Shown piece by piece: positions 6,838-10,000 of a DNA stretch of 10,000 bases (position 1 is the first letter of the stretch; every line of letters starts with the position of its first letter). The notes below the pieces were generated by a model. The model did not search any database, was not told where the DNA came from, and was given only the letters and a program-made list of their open reading frames with translations. The stretch is taken from NCBI GenBank assembly GCA_030674155.1, contig CM060342.1:8654065-8664064 (forward strand), read 5' to 3'. Source of the stretch: Stramonita haemastoma (taxonomy: Eukaryota; Mollusca; Gastropoda; Neogastropoda; Muricidae). The translations under genes were made by a program, and so were the position numbers.

Positions 6838-7330
6838 CCACTACACTACACTACACTACACTATACTACACACACTACACTACACTTCACTACACTACAC
6901 TACACTACACTACACTACACTACACTAGCCTACACTACACTACACTACACTAGCCTACACTACACTACACTAGCCTACACTACACTACACTACACTACAC
7001 TTCACTAGCCTACACTACACTACACTACACTACACTAGCTACACTACACACACCACACCACACCACACCACACTAGCCTACACCACACCACACCACACCA
7101 CACCACACTACACCACCCACACCACACCACACCACATACACTACACAACACTACACAACACAACACTACACCACACCACACTACACTACACCACACACAC
7201 CACACCTCACTTCACTTCACACACCACACCACACCACACCACACCACACACACCACACTACACTACACCACACTACACCACACCACACCACACTTACACC
7301 ACACTAACTACACTACACTACACTAGCTAG
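6838..7330 (+). repeat. Pentanucleotide satellite (TACAC)n/(CCACA)n
   Basis: About 490 bp of five-base repeats. The first part is TACAC-rich with in-phase TAGCC variants at 6926, 6951, 6971 and 7006 (spacings 25, 20 and 35, all multiples of five). The middle (about 7050-7290) is dominated by CCACA with phase slips, and TACAC returns at the 3' end. The + strand has almost no G, giving extreme strand asymmetry. It ends in a GCTA run. No open frame of note crosses it. Confidence 0.97.
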
Positions 7331-7338
7331 CTAGCTAC
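7323..7338. repeat. (CTAG)n short palindromic run
   Basis: CTAGCTAGCTAGCTAC closes the pentanucleotide array. CTAG units are self-complementary. Confidence 0.9.
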
Positions 7339-7369
7339 CCACTGCCTGCCTATTCTGCCAGTTTTGACT

Positions 7370-7414
7370 TAGCTCGGTGGGTCTCTGACCCCACCGTGTC
7401 TTGGGTTTAAATTA
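7370..7414 (+). mobile_element. Degenerate tRNA-like fragment
   Basis: TAGCTCGGTGG (7370-7380) is close to a tRNA A box. GGGTTTAAATT (7403-7413) resembles a B box with C-to-T decay. They start 33 bp apart, shorter than the roughly 44 bp of a tRNA, so an internal deletion would be needed. No intact cloverleaf is possible. It is probably a fossil SINE head, or chance. Confidence 0.35.
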
Positions 7415-7470
7415 TTTTATCGTTTACCTGTCTGACGTAAGTCGTCTTCTGATAGTAAGATAGTGTGGTT

Positions 7471-7471
<1 letters not shown>

Positions 7472-7540
<69 letters not shown>

Positions 7541-7562
7541 TGTCTGTCTGTCTGTCTGTCTC
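7472..7562 (+). repeat. (TG)n then (CTGT)n compound array
   Basis: Perfect (GT)n over 7472-7539, followed by five CTGT units to 7560. The junction TGTC shows how the tetranucleotide could arise by a point change in TG and slippage. Confidence 0.98.
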
Positions 7563-7570
7563 TATCTCTC

Positions 7571-7629
7571 TGTGCGTGCACACACACACGCACGCGCACG
7601 CACGCACGCATGCACACACACACACACAC
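7571..7629 (+). repeat. CA/CG alternating tract
   Basis: A near-perfect purine-pyrimidine alternation of CA and CG units. It is about 10 bp from the end of the TG/CTGT array and in opposite orientation to it, so the two can pair as hairpin arms. Confidence 0.95.
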
Positions 7630-8437
7630 TACTTTGAGAGGCCACCTCAACAGTAACAATACTTAGTCTCGGGATGAACTTTGCATTCATTTCTGTACAT
7701 CGACCTGTTAAGTTATGCTATACAATACTAAAAGTAAAGGTGTTCCCATATCATAATGCTGTCATTGGAAAGCGAGGGTGCCAGCATATTCAGGGCTGAG
7801 CCCATCTCCTCTCCCTCACTACTTTACCTTCCCTGACCCTAAAGAGGGCAGGTACCCATTTACAGTACAGTGTGAACTTATTCTGTTATTATTTTTATAT
7901 CGAGGATAATGAAATAATCACTCATGCGCTTTTTATTTTATTTTACATCCAGTCCACCTGTGTATGCAGTTTTGTAAATCTTGGCATCTGTTCCTAACCA
8001 GCAAACAGTGGCCAACTCTTACAAAAAGCGGAACAGGATTTAACGTGTGCGCAATATGTTCTGCTGGGGGATTGTACTGAAGCCAAGGCACATGAAAAAT
8101 TATTAACCCCATCCGCGAAGCAGCCACGTTCAATGTTGCTTTACCTTAGCATGGGGAAAGAAGAGAGTGTTGTTCAATCATGTTGTTTATAGCCCCACCG
8201 ACCACAATGGCCATATCGGGGCGCGTGTTGTGACCACTGAGCTATCTCGTTTACCTGGGACACGTAGGAAAAACCCAGAGCAAGCCTGTTCGACACAGAA
8301 ACCAGACCAGATGGTCTGGGATTTTAGTCTTATCTTTTGCCCTTTTGATTATTACATACGAGAAGGAAGAGGGACGAATCGACATGTTTTTCGTCTTGTT
8401 GTGTCAATCGTTTGAGACTGGTGTAGTGTCTGCAGTT
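7630..8437 (-). other. Low-repeat block, possibly with minus-strand SINE debris
   Basis: The longest microsatellite-free stretch, about 800 bp. On the minus strand, TAGCTCAGTGG (complement of 8237-8247) matches a tRNA A box exactly. A CCCAT/GGTACCCATTTAC segment around 7800-7865 has the feel of an interspersed repeat, but I cannot name a family. A near-perfect 18-bp palindrome lies at 8302-8319. Short open frames (7933-8133 minus, 8167-8415 plus) show no family likeness. It may be a composite of decayed retroposons. No B box is found at proper spacing from the A box. Confidence 0.3.
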
Positions 8438-8438
<1 letters not shown>

Positions 8439-8519
<81 letters not shown>

Positions 8520-8529
8520 GGTGGTGTGA

Positions 8530-8561
<32 letters not shown>

Positions 8562-8614
8562 GTGCGTGCTGTGTGTGGTGAGTGTATGAGAGAGAGACGG
8601 TGTGTGTGTGTGTG
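8439..8614 (+). repeat. (GT)n array with interruptions
   Basis: Perfect (GT)n over 8439-8518, then interrupted TG blocks to about 8580, a short GA run, and another (TG)n at 8600-8614. Val/Cys and His/Thr frames across it are repeat translations. Confidence 0.98.
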
Positions 8615-8637
8615 AAGTTAAATGAGACAAAGAGAAA

Positions 8638-8684
8638 CAAACACACGCACACACGACAGCAACACACACACACGAGTTCAAAAC

Positions 8685-8719
<35 letters not shown>

Positions 8720-8720
8720 G
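8638..8720 (+). repeat. Short (CA)n and (GACA)n arrays
   Basis: Imperfect CA/CG units to about 8674, then about eight perfect GACA units at 8688-8720. The (GACA)n is the complement class of the (CTGT)n at 7540-7560. Confidence 0.95.
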
Positions 8721-8947
8721 TCAGCAGGAGAAGGAAGAAAGAGAGAAAAAAAGCAAACAAAGTCGTGACGACCGAACGATGTTCCACGTGCGTTGTACAA
8801 CATCTGCTGCACGCCACAGGGCAAAACACACACACAGGATAACGGCTTTGCCTGTATTTATTTGATGTTGCCGTCAACCCACCCGAGCGGGACAAATGGC
8901 CATACCATCAAGGCCGACAACACGACACAATATCCCCATAACATCTC
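8721..8947. other. Unique spacer
   Basis: Purine-rich at first (to about 8760), then ordinary mixed sequence. No gene, RNA or element is recognised. Confidence 0.5.
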
Positions 8948-8950
8948 CCA

Positions 8951-8969
8951 CCCCCCCCCCCCCTTCCCC

Positions 8970-9033
<64 letters not shown>
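8951..9033 (+). repeat. C13 run followed by (CA)n
   Basis: Thirteen C at 8951-8963, then TTCCCC, then perfect (AC)n at 8971-9033. The same order of C-run beside (CA)n occurs at 3708-3800. Confidence 0.97.
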
Positions 9034-9034
<1 letters not shown>

Positions 9035-9197
9035 CCTTCCCTAAAAACTTCACAGAAAGTGAGACGGTACAGTGAGTACATGTGGCGAGGAAATCATTGT
9101 CGGTTAAAGTCATGGAAAATATTTACCTGTTAATGTTGTTGATGATTTGTTATTATACCTTGACACTCACACTGACAGACAAGACAGACGACAACAA

Positions 9198-9218
9198 CGC
9201 ACGCACGCACGCACGCGC

Positions 9219-9251
<33 letters not shown>

Positions 9252-9285
9252 CCGCACATACACACACACACAAACACACACATAT
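9198..9285 (+). repeat. (ACGC)n and (CA)n arrays
   Basis: ACGC units at 9198-9219, then (AC)n at 9220-9249, a short interruption, and a further (CA)n to about 9283. Confidence 0.96.
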
Positions 9286-9299
9286 CATCACCACCACAC

Positions 9300-9300
<1 letters not shown>

Positions 9301-9367
<67 letters not shown>
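9301..9367 (+). repeat. (CAT)n trinucleotide, 22 copies
   Basis: Sixty-seven bases of perfect CAT repeat. It reads as His, Ser, Met or Asp homopolymer depending on frame and strand, but every frame runs directly into CA-repeat or stops, so there is no case for a coding homopolymer. Confidence 0.98.
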
Positions 9368-9369
<2 letters not shown>

Positions 9370-9447
9370 ATGCACCTTCCCCTCCCCCCATAACTTAAGA
9401 GAAAGGGGGCAGGACGGTTAAAACGCTCACCTGACGGCCGACGATAA

Positions 9448-9520
9448 CAACACAATCACAACAACAACAACAACAACAATAACAAGGAAACCGATAGCCA
9501 CAACACACACACACACACAC
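9448..9520 (+). repeat. (CAA)n and short (CA)n
   Basis: CAA/ACA units at about 9457-9485, a short unique gap, then (CA)n at 9503-9520. Confidence 0.93.
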
Positions 9521-9612
9521 TGTAACCAATATCCCAATCTGTACCGGACGATAGCCAACCCGCAGCCTCCGATGACAGACATTATCCAGTTACCTAGCAA
9601 CAAGACAAACAC

Positions 9613-9674
<62 letters not shown>

Positions 9675-9722
9675 GGGGAGGGGGGGGGGGGAGGGAGAGA
9701 GAGAGGAGGAGGGGGGGGGGGG
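9613..9722 (+). repeat. (GA)n purine tract with G-runs
   Basis: One hundred and ten unbroken purines: (GA)n to about 9660, GGAGAG units, then G-runs at 9680-9691 and 9711-9722. It can form a triplex and several G-runs could stack as quadruplexes. Confidence 0.98.
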
Positions 9723-9792
9723 TTAAGTTGCTGTAGGGCAGACGAGGCAGAGCGGTTCGATTTGTTCTTCACTTGTTCAGCCTTGGGGGAAT

Positions 9793-9814
9793 GGAGGGGA
9801 GGGAGGGGGGGGGG
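9793..9814 (+). repeat. G-rich run
   Basis: Twenty-two purines ending in a G run of about 10. It adds a further G-run about 70 bp from the preceding tract. Confidence 0.9.
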
Positions 9815-9847
9815 TTCAATCGTCATTGGCTGTTTAATATGGCTTTT

Positions 9848-9898
<51 letters not shown>
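9848..9898 (+). repeat. (ATG)n trinucleotide, about 17 copies
   Basis: Fifty-one bases of perfect ATG repeat with a few more units after a short break (9907-9916). It is the reverse complement of the (CAT)n at 9301. Confidence 0.98.
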
Positions 9899-9900
<2 letters not shown>

Positions 9901-10000
9901 GATCACATGATGATGAAGAATAATAGAGCGACGACTGGGAAAAGACACACAAAGGGAGAGATAGTCGAGAGATGTATGCACGGATCGGATACGATCAGAA

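Noticed and set aside
8404..8895. 163-codon minus-strand open frame
   Set aside because: Driven by CA/GT and GACA repeats. The short non-repeat ends match nothing I know.
9082..9398. Open frames with His, Ser, Met or Asp homopolymers
   Set aside because: The homopolymers come from (CAT)n read in each frame and strand. There is no surrounding coding sequence.

Overview
The window looks like non-coding nuclear DNA of an invertebrate animal, most plausibly a mollusc or another lophotrochozoan. The evidence is the extreme density of (CA)n/(TG)n and (CT)n/(GA)n microsatellites, a decayed non-LTR retrotransposon of a type I associate with mollusc, annelid and cnidarian genomes, and tRNA-like retroposon fragments. 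I see no intact protein-coding gene, rRNA gene, canonical tRNA gene or CRISPR array. By eye, about 30% of the window is simple or low-complexity repeat. Most long open frames are artefacts that run through microsatellites.

Layout. 1-1070: T-rich and TTTG-rich DNA, a 141-nt pure purine (GA)n tract (372-512), and an oppositely oriented (CT)n tract (656-743). 1069-1411: (CA)n and (CACG)n arrays around a 34-nt remnant that resembles a retroposon 3' tail. 1455-1891: a nested minisatellite, with about 4.75 copies of a 29-bp unit running into two diverged copies of a roughly 137-bp unit. 2038-2611: a (TG)n array, a (CA)n array and an (ACC)n array. 2612-3034: moderately GC-rich unique DNA ending in AATAAA and (ATTG)n. 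3137-3227: a purine tract ending in 20 G. 3230-3707: unique DNA with a SINE-like A box and B box. 3708-4079: a compound CA/CT array. 4283-4722: two (CT)n arrays.

4719-5503 holds the most informative feature. It is the 3' portion of a non-LTR retrotransposon (LINE), in + orientation, with conserved peptide blocks scattered over three frames by frameshifts and stops. It lies between two (CT)n tracts in the same orientation (4644-4722 and 5504-5577). This fits a 5'-truncated insertion into a TC-repeat.

5578-6837: a perfect 57-copy (TG)n, a GA/GACA tract, another (CT)n, a nested inverted repeat (6414-6474) and a (CA)n array. 6838-7330: about 490 bp of (TACAC)n/(CCACA)n pentanucleotide satellite with almost no G on the + strand. 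7331-8437: tRNA-like remnants, a TG/CTGT/CA compound and about 800 bp of low-repeat DNA. 8438-10000: more TG, GACA, CA, CAT, CAA and GA tracts, G-rich runs and an (ATG)n array.

Nothing works as an operon or pathway. Three themes tie the window together: microsatellite expansion, retroposon debris embedded in or next to simple repeats, and many tracts able to adopt non-B DNA (Z-DNA, triplex, hairpin, G-quadruplex). All family assignments rest on recognition by eye without a database search.
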